Assembly: GCF_020171845.1 (NCBI RefSeq)
Contig: NZ_JAIVAM010000012.1
Span: 156,387 to 220,386 of the forward strand
Source: Cytobacillus kochii
GTDB taxonomy: Bacteria > Bacillota > Bacilli > Bacillales > Cytobacillaceae
Reading direction: 5' to 3'
DNA length: 64,000 nucleotides
The notes under the pieces were generated by a model. That model searched no databases and was not told where the DNA came from. It worked only from the letters and a program-made list of their open reading frames with translations. The position numbers were made by a program, and so were the translations under genes. Of this stretch, positions 46,171 through 57,521 are shown one piece after another. Position 1 is the first letter of the stretch. The number at the start of each line of letters is the position of its first letter.

Positions 46171-46989
46171 ATGGATAAACATGAGATCTATCAGTTGCAA
46201 AAAATTTGTGAACAACATGATGAGATCATACTTAAATTAAACTTTGATATGATAGAGAATACCCAAACCGAAACACCTTTGTACAAGCACTATATTGATG
46301 GTCAACTTATCGGTTTTGTTGCACTTTATCCATTCGGGTCCAAGCTTGAAATATGTGGTATGGTCCATCCTAATTATCGTAGAAAAGGAATATTCTCTTC
46401 ATTATTTACGGAAGCTTTGCCGATGATTGACCACTATCAAGAAGTACTAATTAATATACCAGGTCAATCACATACGGGTACGACCGTTATGTCTGCATGG
46501 AAACAACCGTATGCTTACACAGAATATCAAATGGTCTATGAAGGGGGTCAACCGACAAAACAAGAGCAACGAAATATTCATCTCAGAATCGCAGAATTAG
46601 TAGATTCTACATTCTGCAACCGACTCGATCAACTATGTTTTAACCTTTCAGAAGAAGATGCTAAAGCGATTAATGGTGATTTCAACTTACATAGACAAGA
46701 TCATCAATTACTAGTCATTTGCGATGGTAATCAGAGAGTCGGTAAGATACGTCTCCAAATAAAGGATCATCATTTATGGATATACGGGTTCGCGATTCAT
46801 CCCAATGAACAAGGTAAAGGGTTAGGAAGTGAAGTATTGCGTCTAATCATTGAACAATACGAAGCTCGTTATTCCATTCACTTAGAGGTTGAGGTTAAGA
46901 ATAACCGGGCACTCACGCTTTATAAAAAGTGCGGATTTACAGAGTGTGGCAGTCAGGATTATTATCACTTCAATAAAAACCATAGATAG
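46171..46989 (+). CDS. Tandem GNAT-domain acetyltransferase
   Basis: 272 residues with two GNAT folds. The N-terminal one has MVHPNYRRKGIFSSLFTEA (R/Q-x-x-G-x-G/I acetyl-CoA loop) and the C-terminal one FAIHPNEQGKGLGSEVL and the following NNRALTLYKKCGF. The C-terminal domain looks intact; the N-terminal loop is degenerate (KGIF). The substrate is unknown. The start ATG follows AAAGGAGTGCG. Confidence 0.85.
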   Translation: MDKHEIYQLQKICEQHDEIILKLNFDMIENTQTETPLYKHYIDGQLIGFVALYPFGSKLEICGMVHPNYRRKGIFSSLFTEALPMIDHYQEVLINIPGQSHTGTTVMSAWKQPYAYTEYQMVYEGGQPTKQEQRNIHLRIAELVDSTFCNRLDQLCFNLSEEDAKAINGDFNLHRQDHQLLVICDGNQRVGKIRLQIKDHHLWIYGFAIHPNEQGKGLGSEVLRLIIEQYEARYSIHLEVEVKNNRALTLYKKCGFTECGSQDYYHFNKNHR

Positions 46990-47075
46990 GTACTCACATT
47001 CGTTGTCATCCGAATGGAGTTCTATTTAGTCCTCATCAAATACAGCGGTGGAGTACTATTAACCATGAATAAAAG

Positions 47076-47110
47076 AAAAAAGATCACTCCTCAATGGAAT
47101 GATCTTTTTT
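47076..47110 (-). terminator. Terminator of the first csp gene
   Basis: Minus-strand AAAAAGATCATTCC...GGAGTGATCTTTTTT hairpin with a T run. Confidence 0.85.
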
Positions 47111-47129
47111 GTTTGATTGAACATTTGTA

Positions 47130-47330
47130 TTATAGCTTTGTCACATTTACAGCTTGAGGGCCACGTTGCCCCTCTTCTATATCAAAAGACACTTCTTGTC
47201 CTTCATCTAATGTTTTAAAGCCTTCAGTTTGAATTGCAGAGAAATGTACGAATACGTCATCTCCACTTTCTTGTTCAATGAAGCCAAATCCTTTTTCTGC
47301 GTTAAACCATTTTACTTTACCTGTTGCCAT
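47130..47330 (-). CDS. Cold shock protein, CspA/CspB family (copy 1)
   Basis: 66-residue single cold-shock domain, an RNA/DNA chaperone. RNP1 is KGFGFIEQ and RNP2 is VFVHFSAIQ. The N-terminus [14 protein letters not shown] is diagnostic. The start ATG follows AGGAGGAAAAGAAAAA. It sits 84 bases downstream of the DEAD-box helicase gene cshA, a functional partner in cold adaptation; whether they share a transcript is not clear. Confidence 0.96.
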   Translation of the reverse strand: MATGKVKWFNAEKGFGFIEQESGDDVFVHFSAIQTEGFKTLDEGQEVSFDIEEGQRGPQAVNVTKL

Positions 47331-47414
47331 TTTTTCTTTTCCTCCTAAACATTTGAAAACTCACAGGAATAGTCTCCTGTATTTCCTAATATACCACAAT
47401 TTACTTTATTTTAA

Positions 47415-48881
47415 TCAATCGCGGCCTTTATTATTATTTTTTACACGACGTCTTTCGCGACCTTTATAGTCACGTCCGCCCCCTTTACGATCTCTTCCAC
47501 CAGATCTCGGACGATCACCAAAGCGACTACGATTACGCCCATCTCTATTTTTAGGTTTTTTCGAACGAAGTGGCTCAACCGCTGTAATTTTTACAGGTGT
47601 GACATCTGGATCTTTTGTTAATAATTTTAATGCTGCTGCCAATACTGTCACTGAATCTGTATCTTCTAACAACGATTCTGCAATACGTTTATACTCATCG
47701 TAGTCTTTCTTATCAATCGTATTCATTAAACGATTAATCGTCACACGTTGGTTACCTGCAACAACATCTTTAAACGTTGGCACTGGTTCTTTCTTCATTT
47801 TTGTCTTTGTTACATTTTCAATAATTTTCAAGTGATCGATTTCTCGTGGAGAAACAAATGTAACAGCTAAACCTTTATTCCCCGCTCTCCCAGTACGTCC
47901 AATACGGTGCACATAGCTTTCAGGATCTTGAGGAATATCAAAGTTGTAGACATGTGAAACGCCTGAAATATCTAGTCCACGAGCGGCAACATCTGTTGCT
48001 ACCATAATATCGATTGTTTGGTCTTTGAAACGACGAATAACTTGATCACGTTTTGCTTGTGGAATATCACCATGAATACCTTCTGCAGAATATCCACGTT
48101 TAATTAATCCTTCTACCACTTCATCTACGCGTTTTTTCGTTCTACCAAATACAATCGCAAGTTCAGGAGATTGAATATCTAATAAGCTACATAACACATC
48201 AAATTTTTGTTTTTCATGCACTTCGATATAAGATTGTTCAATATTTTTTACTGTTAACTCTTTTGCTTTTACACGAACAATTTGTGGATCATTCATAAAC
48301 TTCTCAGCTAGAGTTTGAATACGTCTAGGCATTGTTGCTGAGAAAAGAAGCGTTTGGCGTTCATGCTCAATTTCACCAAGAATTCTTTCAATATCTTCAA
48401 TGAAGCCCATATTTAGCATTTCATCCGCTTCATCTAGAACAACTGATTTAATATTGTTTAGACGAATGGTTCTTCTTTCAATATGATCAATTAAACGGCC
48501 TGGTGTGGCAGCGATAATTTGCGGGCGATTTTTAAGTGCGCGAATTTGTCTGCCAATATCTTGACCACCATATATCGGTAAAGTCCTGATTCCTTTCACT
48601 TGTCCAATACGATTTAATTCTTCAGCCACTTGCACAGCTAGTTCCCTTGTTGGGGCAAGAACCAAACCTTGAATGCCATCTTCTTTCGTTACTTTCTCTA
48701 ACATTGGGACACCAAATGCCGTTGTTTTACCAGTACCTGTTTGAGCTTGACCAATCATATCCGCACCAGCTAATGCGATTGGTAGTGATTGTGCTTGAAT
48801 AGGTGTTGGCTCTTCAAAACCCATATTAGAAAGAGCTTTTTCTAGCTCTGTACTTAAACCAAAATCCGAAAATTTTACCAA
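47415..48881 (-). CDS. cshA: DEAD-box RNA helicase CshA
   Basis: 488 residues. Helicase core motifs: Q motif [25 protein letters not shown], Ia [55 protein letters not shown]. The C-terminal tail is Arg/Gly-rich ([15 protein letters not shown]), as in CshA-type helicases of RNA degradosomes and cold adaptation. The TTG at 48881 was chosen because AAGGAGG is 7 bases upstream. It is flanked by two csp genes. Confidence 0.94.
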   Translation of the reverse strand: MVKFSDFGLSTELEKALSNMGFEEPTPIQAQSLPIALAGADMIGQAQTGTGKTTAFGVPMLEKVTKEDGIQGLVLAPTRELAVQVAEELNRIGQVKGIRTLPIYGGQDIGRQIRALKNRPQIIAATPGRLIDHIERRTIRLNNIKSVVLDEADEMLNMGFIEDIERILGEIEHERQTLLFSATMPRRIQTLAEKFMNDPQIVRVKAKELTVKNIEQSYIEVHEKQKFDVLCSLLDIQSPELAIVFGRTKKRVDEVVEGLIKRGYSAEGIHGDIPQAKRDQVIRRFKDQTIDIMVATDVAARGLDISGVSHVYNFDIPQDPESYVHRIGRTGRAGNKGLAVTFVSPREIDHLKIIENVTKTKMKKEPVPTFKDVVAGNQRVTINRLMNTIDKKDYDEYKRIAESLLEDTDSVTVLAAALKLLTKDPDVTPVKITAVEPLRSKKPKNRDGRNRSRFGDRPRSGGRDRKGGGRDYKGRERRRVKNNNKGRD

Positions 48882-49025
48882 GATAAATCCTCCTTGTATT
48901 TCAAACATACTTCAAAATAATCTATAGTATGAGTGTATCCAGTTTCCATTAATTTTTATCAATTTATAAGCAATAAAAGTAAAATCATTGTAACGGTATA
49001 AGAACGGTTGGGGAGTAGTTCACAT

Positions 49026-49058
49026 AAAAAGGTGATGCATGAAAGGCCATGCATCACC
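49026..49058 (-). terminator. Terminator of the second csp gene
   Basis: Minus-strand stem GGTGATGCATG / CATGCATCACC followed by TTTTTATG. Confidence 0.9.
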
Positions 49059-49064
49059 GCATTA

Positions 49065-49265
49065 TTATGCTTTTACAACGTTTGCAGCTTGAGGGCCACG
49101 GTCGCCATCAACGATTTCAAAAGTAACTTCTTGACCTTCTTCAAGAGTTTTGAAACCTTCAGATTGAATCGCACTGAAATGTACGAATACGTCTTGTCCT
49201 TCTTGAGACTCGATGAAACCAAAACCTTTTTCTGCGTTAAACCATTTTACTTTACCGTTATTCAT
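49065..49265 (-). CDS. Cold shock protein, CspA/CspB family (copy 2)
   Basis: 66-residue cold-shock domain closely similar to copy 1 ([37 protein letters not shown]). The start ATG follows TTGGAGGTATTATC. It stands alone, transcribed toward cshA but separated by its own terminator. The two copies differ mainly at surface positions and the C-terminus. Confidence 0.96.
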   Translation of the reverse strand: MNNGKVKWFNAEKGFGFIESQEGQDVFVHFSAIQSEGFKTLEEGQEVTFEIVDGDRGPQAANVVKA

Positions 49266-49361
49266 GATAATACCTCCAAAAAATAATCACTAAAAAGTCA
49301 TAATTATATAAGCTTATAGAGAAAAGTGGAATGCCTCGTACTTTAATTTTCTTATGAAGTT

Positions 49362-49422
49362 AAAAAGGCCGTAACTACAAGAAATGAAGAGTACAATCGC
49401 CTACATTTCTTGCAGTTACGAC
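49362..49422 (-). terminator. Terminator of folD, long stem
   Basis: A long imperfect stem (GTAACTGCAAGAAATG with CATTTCTTGTAGTTAC on the minus strand) followed by GGCCTTTTT. Confidence 0.85.
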
Positions 49423-49506
49423 CACTTATCCAAATAATATATAACGAACTTTACAGCGTATATTTTATAATACATTGTTTTGTCGCTAAATGTCAATAGT
49501 TATTTC

Positions 49507-50349
49507 TCACTGAACCGTTTTCTCTGCTGAAGCTACAGTGTGTTTTAATAACATAGATATCGTTACAGGGCCTACTCCACCAGGGACAGGGGTAATGGCA
49601 GATGCTTTTTCATAACAGCTATCATAATGAGCATCGCCAATATTTCCTGGGTTGTATCCCGCGTCTAACACTACAGCCCCTTCTTTTAGCCAGCTTCCTT
49701 GAATAAAATTAGGTTTCCCAACAGCTGCAACAACAATATCAGCTTTGCTTAAATGTTCACTTAAATCCTTTGTTTTAGAATGACAAGTCGTTACAGTTGC
49801 ATTACGATTGAGTAGTAATGCAGAAACAGGCTTCCCTAAAATAGGACTTCTTCCAACCACAACTGCATTTTTCCCTTCAACAGGAATGTCATAATAATCA
49901 ATAATTTCCATAATAGCAGCAGGTGTACAAGATGGATAAACACCAAAACCAAGTGCTGTTTGACCATACCCCAGACTGGTGACACCATCCACATCCTTTT
50001 CGATGTCAATCGCTTCAAATGCTTTTCTTTCATCTATATGTGCAGGTACTGGATGTTGCAATAGGATACCATGTACATTTTTATCATTATTCAAATCCTG
50101 AATCGTTTCTATGAGTGTTTCAGTAGAAATACTTGCATCTAGATGTATTCTCTTTGATAGAATACCCAGTTTTTCACAGGCGTTGCCTTTCATGCGTACA
50201 TACGTAGCAGAAGATGGATCATCTCCCACTAAAATAGTAGCTAAGCAAGGCGTTACTCCTTGTGCCGATAATTTTAATACTCTTTCTTTTAAGTTTTCTT
50301 TTACATCTTTCGAAACTTTTTGTCCGTCTAGTATCGTTTTTTCTTCCAT
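49507..50349 (-). CDS. folD: Bifunctional methylene-THF dehydrogenase/cyclohydrolase FolD
   Basis: 280 residues. Interconverts 5,10-methylene-THF, methenyl-THF and 10-formyl-THF, linking serine-derived C1 units to purine synthesis. Motifs: catalytic Lys in TYVRMKGNACEK, GILLQHPVP, NAD(P) loop VVVGRSPILGKPVS and TPVPGGVGPVTISML. The ATG at 50349 was preferred over the ATG two codons earlier for better spacing to GGAGGG. Controlled by a ZTP riboswitch. Confidence 0.96.
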   Translation of the reverse strand: MEEKTILDGQKVSKDVKENLKERVLKLSAQGVTPCLATILVGDDPSSATYVRMKGNACEKLGILSKRIHLDASISTETLIETIQDLNNDKNVHGILLQHPVPAHIDERKAFEAIDIEKDVDGVTSLGYGQTALGFGVYPSCTPAAIMEIIDYYDIPVEGKNAVVVGRSPILGKPVSALLLNRNATVTTCHSKTKDLSEHLSKADIVVAAVGKPNFIQGSWLKEGAVVLDAGYNPGNIGDAHYDSCYEKASAITPVPGGVGPVTISMLLKHTVASAEKTVQ

Positions 50350-50360
50350 GTCCATTCCCT

Positions 50361-50478
50361 CCGAAATAAAAAGAGATAAGGAAAACTCACCTCTGCCCAG
50401 ACGACCGGCTAAACATAGACGCAGCTCCCCAGCGGTTATTTCCGCAATGTCGTCAGTTACTGCGATTTCTTCAGCTTC
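50361..50478 (-). promoter_or_regulatory. ZTP (pfl) riboswitch of folD
   Basis: Minus strand: CAGTAACTGACGACATTGCGG, an AACCGC...GGGGAGCTGC hairpin, and after a linker the 3' element CCGGTCGTCTGGGCA. A terminator (GAGGTGAG / CTTATCTC then TTTTT, about 50394-50361) follows directly. ZTP/AICAR build-up, a sign of C1-folate shortage, should switch folD on. Confidence 0.85.
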
Positions 50479-50499
50479 CTTTTTATTATAACAGAAAAC

Positions 50500-51202
50500 A
50501 CATATGTTTCAATAAAAATCGCGCTTATTGTTCGCCTTTTTGAATTTACGTCATAGGCTATTTTATTACTCTACATTTGATTATTGGTTGATTATTGCAT
50601 AATTTTTGTTGAGAATCAAAAGTAATGCTGAGAACCACATAAAGGATGGGGAATATATCTTAATCAACGCTATACGACGTTATCTCTATTATAAGGAATA
50701 AATCAAAAAGCGAACCGCTTCAATGACGGTTCGCTGGTTATATTTGAGATTATTAAATTTCAATAAGTTCTTTACCTAAAACAACGAAAGCCCTACCTCT
50801 CTTCCATCCTTGCAACCCCGAAGCTGCGCCAGTGAGAATCAGGTTAAATCTTCATTTGTTCTTGAGAAAAGTAACTCTTTGTTGAATTGTATATTGGGGT
50901 TTAATTATTGAAGTAACCATATAAAGTTCATTTATGGGTAAATAGAAGATGATTTAAGAAGAATTTCAACTTACTTATGAAGTTGTCCACAAAATAGTTC
51001 TTAATTATAAACCTTGCTTAGCGAACTTTACTCTAAAGAGTAACTTTCACATCAAGAAAAGCCGTATGACTACCGACTATCTTTCTATCTCAAATACCAC
51101 AATCTATTATAGTACTTTGGTAGATACATGTCAAATTCATTGGTTTTTTACGACAGGATATGAGAGAGACTCACTATATCCCGTCGCCACCCACGATTTT
51201 TT
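50500..51202. other. Intergenic region of about 700 bases, orphan terminator and degraded ORF
   Basis: No intact gene. On the minus strand, a terminator (stem AGCGAACCG/CGGTTCGCT, then TTTTT, 50736-50704) follows a short frame at about 50760-50855 ending GWKRGRAFVVLGKELIEI, without a start codon. An in-frame TGA separates it from a 22-codon frame starting near 50920. This looks like the remnant of a gene, of unknown family. A stem (CGACAGGATAT / ATATCCCGTCG) lies at 51150-51186 next to the glpD stop codon. Confidence 0.4.
50704..50736 (-). terminator. Orphan terminator
   Basis: Minus-strand stem AGCGAACCG / CGGTTCGCT followed by TTTTTGATTT. No intact gene lies upstream. Confidence 0.75.
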
Positions 51203-52849
51203 TTACCCGTTGTTTGTCGCCCAGTCAATCACTTCATTTAGTTCGTTCGTATATGATTGTGTTTGTTCAACTGTCCAGTCAAGCTCATCTGCCATGATCT
51301 CAATGATAGCCTTTTTATATGTGAACACACACTTAATGTTAAACAACAATGCGCCTGTCCGGCGGAAAAAAAAGTCTACAGGCGAAACAGCCATTTCATA
51401 ATCAAGTGCATATTTTAGCTCCAACCATAAGACTCGTGGGATTAGATGCTCTCCTTTATGATATTGCTTAACCAAAGAGAATAAAACCGGCGCATTTGAA
51501 CCATAACGCCTTAAGAGATAAAGAGACTCTTCTCCATTTAATCCAGCTTTTATCCCATCCTGTTTCTTTGATTCGATAAAAGTAGGGAAATATTTCGCTC
51601 CACCTACTCTTCCACCTGACAACGGTAGATGTTTTGTCATACTTTTTGAAAACAATAGTTGATATTCTTCTTTTAACATAAACGAAACTTTGTCTACAAT
51701 TGTCTCGGCCATTTTTCGGTAACCTGTTAATTTACCACCAGCAATCGTAATTAAACCGTGCTCTGACACCCAGATTTCATCTTTTCTCGAAATTTCTGAC
51801 GGTGACTTTCCTTCTTCATGAATAAGTGGACGCACACCTGACCAACTAGATTCGATATCTGCTTCTGTCACCTTCACATTTGGAAAAACCCCTTTAATTG
51901 CGTTCAGCAAATATTGCCTATCTTCATCTGTTATCGAAGGTTGCACAGGATCACCTTTATAAAAGGTATCGGTCGTTCCAACATAAGTTTTCCCTTCCCG
52001 TGGAATGGCAAAAATCATTCGACCATCTTCACTGTCAAAGTAAATAGCTTGCTCTAATGGGAAAATAGAATGATCGATGACAATATGAACACCTTTTGTT
52101 AGTTTTAAAGATTTATTTTTCATTTGCCCATCTTTATCTAAAAGCTGTTCCACCCAAGGACCTGTTGCATTCACGCATTTTTTTCCGAAAACTTGAAAAG
52201 ACTCATTACTTAGTTGGTGTTGCACCTCAACACCAATAATCGTTCCATCCCTATAAACAAAATCAGTTACTTTAGCATAATTAATCACATCAGCTCCTCG
52301 ATGAGCGGCTTCTTTCATCACTTCAATAGTTAACCGTGCATCATCAGTCCGGTATTCCACATAATGACCACCACCAAGTAAACCTTCTTCTTTCAATAAT
52401 GGTTCTTTTATTAGCACCTCTTCTTTATTTAACATTTCTCTTCTTTCATCTCTTTTAACTCCCGCAAGGAAATCATAGACCTTCAACCCAATTGATGTTG
52501 TGAACTTCCCGAAAGTTCCTTTTTGATAAAAAGGTAAGACCATCCATTCTGGTTTTGTAATATGAGGGCCGTTTTCATACACAATCGCCCGTTCTTTTCC
52601 TACTTCAGAAACGACATGAAATTCTAATTGTTTTAAATAACGTAGACCACCATGCACAAGTTTAGTTGAGCGACTTGACGTTCCTGCAGCAAAGTCCTGC
52701 ATTTCAATTAAAGCTACTTTCATCCCTCTTGTCACAGCATCAAGGGCAATTCCAGCTCCTGTAATACCTCCACCGATAACAACGAGATCATACTCATTGT
52801 TAGTTAAATGCTGAATGGTAGTAGAACGATTTTTCACAGAAAATTTCAT
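51203..52849 (-). CDS. glpD: Aerobic glycerol-3-phosphate dehydrogenase
   Basis: Membrane-associated FAD enzyme oxidising glycerol-3-phosphate to dihydroxyacetone phosphate, electrons to quinone. 548 residues: FAD loop [34 protein letters not shown], and the C-terminal domain. The ATG at 52849 is chosen because AGGAGGG is 7 bases upstream; longer in-frame starts overlap glpK. It lies 37 bases downstream of glpK. No GlpP-type antiterminator stem was recognised in this short gap. Confidence 0.95.
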   Translation of the reverse strand: MKFSVKNRSTTIQHLTNNEYDLVVIGGGITGAGIALDAVTRGMKVALIEMQDFAAGTSSRSTKLVHGGLRYLKQLEFHVVSEVGKERAIVYENGPHITKPEWMVLPFYQKGTFGKFTTSIGLKVYDFLAGVKRDERREMLNKEEVLIKEPLLKEEGLLGGGHYVEYRTDDARLTIEVMKEAAHRGADVINYAKVTDFVYRDGTIIGVEVQHQLSNESFQVFGKKCVNATGPWVEQLLDKDGQMKNKSLKLTKGVHIVIDHSIFPLEQAIYFDSEDGRMIFAIPREGKTYVGTTDTFYKGDPVQPSITDEDRQYLLNAIKGVFPNVKVTEADIESSWSGVRPLIHEEGKSPSEISRKDEIWVSEHGLITIAGGKLTGYRKMAETIVDKVSFMLKEEYQLLFSKSMTKHLPLSGGRVGGAKYFPTFIESKKQDGIKAGLNGEESLYLLRRYGSNAPVLFSLVKQYHKGEHLIPRVLWLELKYALDYEMAVSPVDFFFRRTGALLFNIKCVFTYKKAIIEIMADELDWTVEQTQSYTNELNEVIDWATNNG

Positions 52850-52886
52850 TTTCGTACCCTCCTGTTTTTTCAAATGGTGAAGTACC

Positions 52887-54392
<1,506 letters not shown>

Positions 54393-55034
54393 TTATTTAT
54401 TAAATATATGTTCATACATATGAAAAACCATAATTGAAAGCATTAACCAAATCGCTCCGACCAAAAAACCAGCCGCTACGTCACTAGGGTAATGGACACC
54501 TAAATATATCCTACTTAACCCAATCGACAAAATCAGTAACCCCATGATGATTGCTACAGCCCATTTCATACTTGTCTTTTTAGCTACATGAATGATGACA
54601 AAAGCAAGCGATCCGTAGAATATAAACGAGCCCATTGAATGTCCACTTGGAAAGGCATAGCCAGTTTCTTCAATTAATGGAAGGATATCTGGCCTTTCCC
54701 TTTTAAAATAGTGCTTAAGAGTCCAATTTAAAAGAGCCCCTACTCCCGATGTCAAACAAATATAAATAGCTAATGCATACTTCTTTTTTAAGACAAGAAG
54801 GACTATTACAACAACTGTGGCTATGACAAACCACAGCACAGAACCTAGGAAAGTAAAACGATCGATAAATGTGGTTAATGCAGGAGTTACATTTTGCTGG
54901 ACAATATGAATGACCTCCATATCAAACCAAGCAAGATCATTGTTTGTGTAATCGAAAACGATAAACAAAAACATACCTAAAAATAGAATGAATAGTATGA
55001 TGTTTGTCGTTATGTATAAGGTTGATTTTTTCAT
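54393..55034 (-). CDS. PAP2-family membrane phosphatase
   Basis: 213 residues, about 5-6 membrane helices. The three PAP2 motifs are visible: KRERPDILP, FPSGHSMGSF and SRIYLGVHYPSDVAAGF. Likely a lipid phosphatase (phosphatidylglycerophosphate, undecaprenyl pyrophosphate or phosphatidate type); the substrate cannot be told. It lies 15 bases upstream of glpK in the same direction, so a link to glycerolipid metabolism is possible. Confidence 0.88.
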   Translation of the reverse strand: MKKSTLYITTNIILFILFLGMFLFIVFDYTNNDLAWFDMEVIHIVQQNVTPALTTFIDRFTFLGSVLWFVIATVVVIVLLVLKKKYALAIYICLTSGVGALLNWTLKHYFKRERPDILPLIEETGYAFPSGHSMGSFIFYGSLAFVIIHVAKKTSMKWAVAIIMGLLILSIGLSRIYLGVHYPSDVAAGFLVGAIWLMLSIMVFHMYEHIFNK

Positions 55035-55062
55035 TGCCCATTCCTTTATATTTTTTAGGAAG

Positions 55063-55086
55063 TTGGAGAAGTCTAGACTTCTCCAA
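55063..55086. repeat. Perfect 24-base palindrome between ku and PAP2 gene
   Basis: Arm TTGGAGAAGTCT and its exact complement, centred on TCTAGA. It could act as an attenuator or weak terminator; no T run follows on the minus strand. Confidence 0.5.
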
Positions 55087-55100
55087 TTGAATAAACAAAA

Positions 55101-55961
55101 CTATGCTTCCTTCTTTGTCTTTGTAGCACTCGTTGATTTTTTCTTCTTTGACTTCGTCGTCGTTTTTTCTTTTTTCGGTTGTGTTGGTTTTGTTTGATCG
55201 ATGGATGCTTGCAATGCAGCCATAAGATCAGTAACATTGGATGTCTTTGGTTGCTGTTGATTTGTTATTACTACCTCTTCCCCATTTTTCTTTGTTTCAA
55301 TCAGTTCTAAAAGTGCTTGGCGATATTCATCTGTATATTTCTCAGGTTCAAATGTTGTCGTTAGTTGGTCTATCAATAACAATGCGGTGTCTAATTCTTT
55401 TTTGGCTATTTTTTCTTCTGCAGGAATATTAGGCACATCTGCAAAATTTCTCACCTCATCAGGAAAATGGATGGTTTCCATTACTAAAGTATTGTGAAAA
55501 ACTCTTAGAAGGGCTAGCTGTTCTTTTGCGCGAATGATGATTTTCGCTATCCCTACTTTTTCAGACTCCTTCAAAGCTTCCCTTAACAAGGCATAAGCTT
55601 TCGATCCACTATCTCCTGGAGATATATAATAAGATCGAGAAAAATATATCGGATCTACTTCATTGATTTTGACAAAATCTAAAATCTCCACTGCTTTATC
55701 TTCATTTTCTTTTTTTAACGCTTGTAATTCCTCTTCATCAAGTACGATAAATTTCCCTTTCGTGTACTCATATGCTTTCACTATATCACTTTGTTCAACA
55801 GGTTCATCACATACAGGACAAACTTTCTCATACTTAATAGGCGAATGACACTTACTATGCAAATTACGCAATTTAATATCTTTATCTTCAGTTGCCGCAT
55901 GCAATTTGATCGGGATATTGACTAAACCGAAACTAATGCTTCCTTTCCACATTGTGTGCAT
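55101..55961 (-). CDS. ku: Ku protein, bacterial non-homologous end joining
   Basis: 286 residues. DNA-end-binding homodimer that recruits LigD. The N-terminus MWKGSISFGLVNIPIKLH and the core SPIKYEKVCPVCDEPV are diagnostic of bacterial Ku. The C-terminal tail from about residue 260 is very Lys/Thr/Ser-rich (KKEKTTTKSKKKKS), the usual basic extension. The ATG at 55961 follows GGAGGAGGTTTTCTG. In spore formers this system repairs breaks at germination. The LigD activities are encoded just to the right as two genes. Confidence 0.94.
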   Translation of the reverse strand: MHTMWKGSISFGLVNIPIKLHAATEDKDIKLRNLHSKCHSPIKYEKVCPVCDEPVEQSDIVKAYEYTKGKFIVLDEEELQALKKENEDKAVEILDFVKINEVDPIYFSRSYYISPGDSGSKAYALLREALKESEKVGIAKIIIRAKEQLALLRVFHNTLVMETIHFPDEVRNFADVPNIPAEEKIAKKELDTALLLIDQLTTTFEPEKYTDEYRQALLELIETKKNGEEVVITNQQQPKTSNVTDLMAALQASIDQTKPTQPKKEKTTTKSKKKKSTSATKTKKEA

Positions 55962-56103
55962 CAGAAAACCTCCTCCATTCTTATTAATTGTATTTTTTCT
56001 CTGAGGATTATTCATATACACGTACAATGTTGGTAAGATTAGCTACATCTCTTTTATATCTCTTCATCTAACACTGTCTTTACAAAAAAACAAGCATTAA
56101 AAA

Positions 56104-56136
56104 CAATAAACACCACAGCTAAATCTGTGGTGTTTG
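56104..56136 (-). terminator. Terminator of the Gly/Pro-rich protein gene
   Basis: Minus-strand stem AACACCACAG / CTGTGGTGTT, then TATTGTTTTT. Confidence 0.8.
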
Positions 56137-56155
56137 TGAAATCTGAGCCATTTTT

Positions 56156-56410
56156 TTAATAAACCGGATAAGGTGGGTATGGTGGATATACAGGATATGG
56201 TGGATAAGGCGGGTACACCAGAGGTGCTAATAATGCGCCACCTAATAAACCTGCCGCTACACCACCTAAAAATGGACCACCAAAACCAAAACCAGGTCTC
56301 CCAAAGCCGGGACCGCCAAAACCGGGACCTCCCCCAAAACCAGGACGACCACCATAAGGCCTTCTATATAAGTGAGTCTGTGTATATACCGGGTAAAAGT
56401 GTTGATTCAC
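56156..56410 (-). CDS. Gly/Pro/Tyr-rich spore-coat-like protein
   Basis: 84 residues of low complexity: a Gly-rich block (RPGFGGGPGFGGPGFG), a short hydrophobic stretch (FLGGVAAGLLGGALLAPLV) and a Pro-Tyr tail with repeats of YPPYP. The composition is like small coat or exosporium proteins of Bacillaceae; this is by composition only. The start ATG is preceded by GGAGGTTATAGGGTGA, an adequate site. The frame on the opposite strand is a low-complexity shadow. Confidence 0.6.
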   Translation of the reverse strand: MNQHFYPVYTQTHLYRRPYGGRPGFGGGPGFGGPGFGRPGFGFGGPFLGGVAAGLLGGALLAPLVYPPYPPYPVYPPYPPYPVY

Positions 56411-56504
56411 CCTATAACCTCCTCTGTCGTTCTCTTTATATACTCCTTATAAACTATGTAAAACACCTAAATTTGCTGTAGGCAAAAACCTATCCGAAAA
56501 CGAT

Positions 56505-57410
56505 TTAAAAAACAAAAGACTGAATAACTGGTTGCCTCATTGTATGATCTTTTGTCCACTCTAAGAATGTAACCTTCACTTTTAAAATCGGAGATAGCCA
56601 CTCATGATTTTTCAATAATCCGCTATAATTATGAAACGGACTTTCTCCCTGAAGAATTTGGTTAGTCACTTCAGTCACTTCACGCCAATCCTTTAAAGTA
56701 AGCTTGCTCGAGCCTGCACTACCGATATAAATCAGCTCACCCTTTTCATTATATATACCTAAATCAATTGAACGAATAAGTGCTCCATTATAAGTTACCC
56801 CTCCAACAACAGCAATAAGGTCCTGTTCTTTTTTCTTTTTTAACCAGCGTTCATCTTTTCCTCCTAATAGATAAGCACTATATAAATCCTTACAAACAAT
56901 GCCCTCTAATCCTTGCTCTATGACAGCATCATATAATGATTGACAGTCTCTAAAACTTTGGACGATTTGAATCTCATTTGTTGGCTGGATGATTTCCATT
57001 AACATCTCCTGACGTCTATATAATGGGGTTTCAATTAGCCATTTACCGTTAAAATATAAGAGGTCAAATATCATATAAGTAATAGGAATTTCTGTCTGTA
57101 AATGATTGATTGTTACCGTATTCTTCCTCCGATCTCTTCTCATCACATCATAAAAAGAGGGAACACCGTCTTGAAAAGCGATTACCTCTCCATCTAAAAT
57201 GAAGGAATTCCCCTTAATTAATGAGGGTAATTGATGTAATTCCGGATATTGGATGGTGCGCTCATTTCCTTTTCGATTAAACATCCTTAAATTCTCTTTT
57301 TCATAATAAGTCAATATCCTTGTACCATCCCACTTTACTTGCGCTATCCATTGATCGCCATTTGGAATTTCATTTGTCATTTTTGGTTCAAAAGGAATAA
57401 TTGGCTTCAT
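56505..57410 (-). CDS. ligD: ATP-dependent DNA ligase, LigD ligase-domain homologue
   Basis: 301 residues. Adenylation domain with motif I QVKWDGTRIL (active Lys), motif III ILDGEVIAF, IV EGIVCKD and V WLKKKKEQD, then an OB domain (from about 205). Seals breaks held by Ku. It lacks the polymerase domain that is fused in B. subtilis LigD. The ATG at 57410 was chosen because GTGAGGATCG precedes it and the protein then begins at the same point as known LigD ligase domains; the longer frame would run into the divergent polymerase gene. Confidence 0.88.
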   Translation of the reverse strand: MKPIIPFEPKMTNEIPNGDQWIAQVKWDGTRILTYYEKENLRMFNRKGNERTIQYPELHQLPSLIKGNSFILDGEVIAFQDGVPSFYDVMRRDRRKNTVTINHLQTEIPITYMIFDLLYFNGKWLIETPLYRRQEMLMEIIQPTNEIQIVQSFRDCQSLYDAVIEQGLEGIVCKDLYSAYLLGGKDERWLKKKKEQDLIAVVGGVTYNGALIRSIDLGIYNEKGELIYIGSAGSSKLTLKDWREVTEVTNQILQGESPFHNYSGLLKNHEWLSPILKVKVTFLEWTKDHTMRQPVIQSFVF

Positions 57411-57521
57411 TGGATCGATCCTCACTTGTATGTCTTTTTTTAATCTAACCATACTATGACCATGTGTAATAGGTTTTATGAATGTAAACCAAAATGTAGA
57501 AAAAGGATGGTTGAAGGTCAT

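Noticed and set aside
51066..51401. 111-codon plus-strand frame at the glpD end
   Set aside because: About 200 bases are antisense to glpD, it has no ribosome binding site and no recognisable domain.
56173..56481. 102-codon plus-strand frame opposite the Gly/Pro-rich gene
   Set aside because: Low-complexity antisense of the Gly/Pro codons. The minus-strand frame has a ribosome binding site and a terminator.
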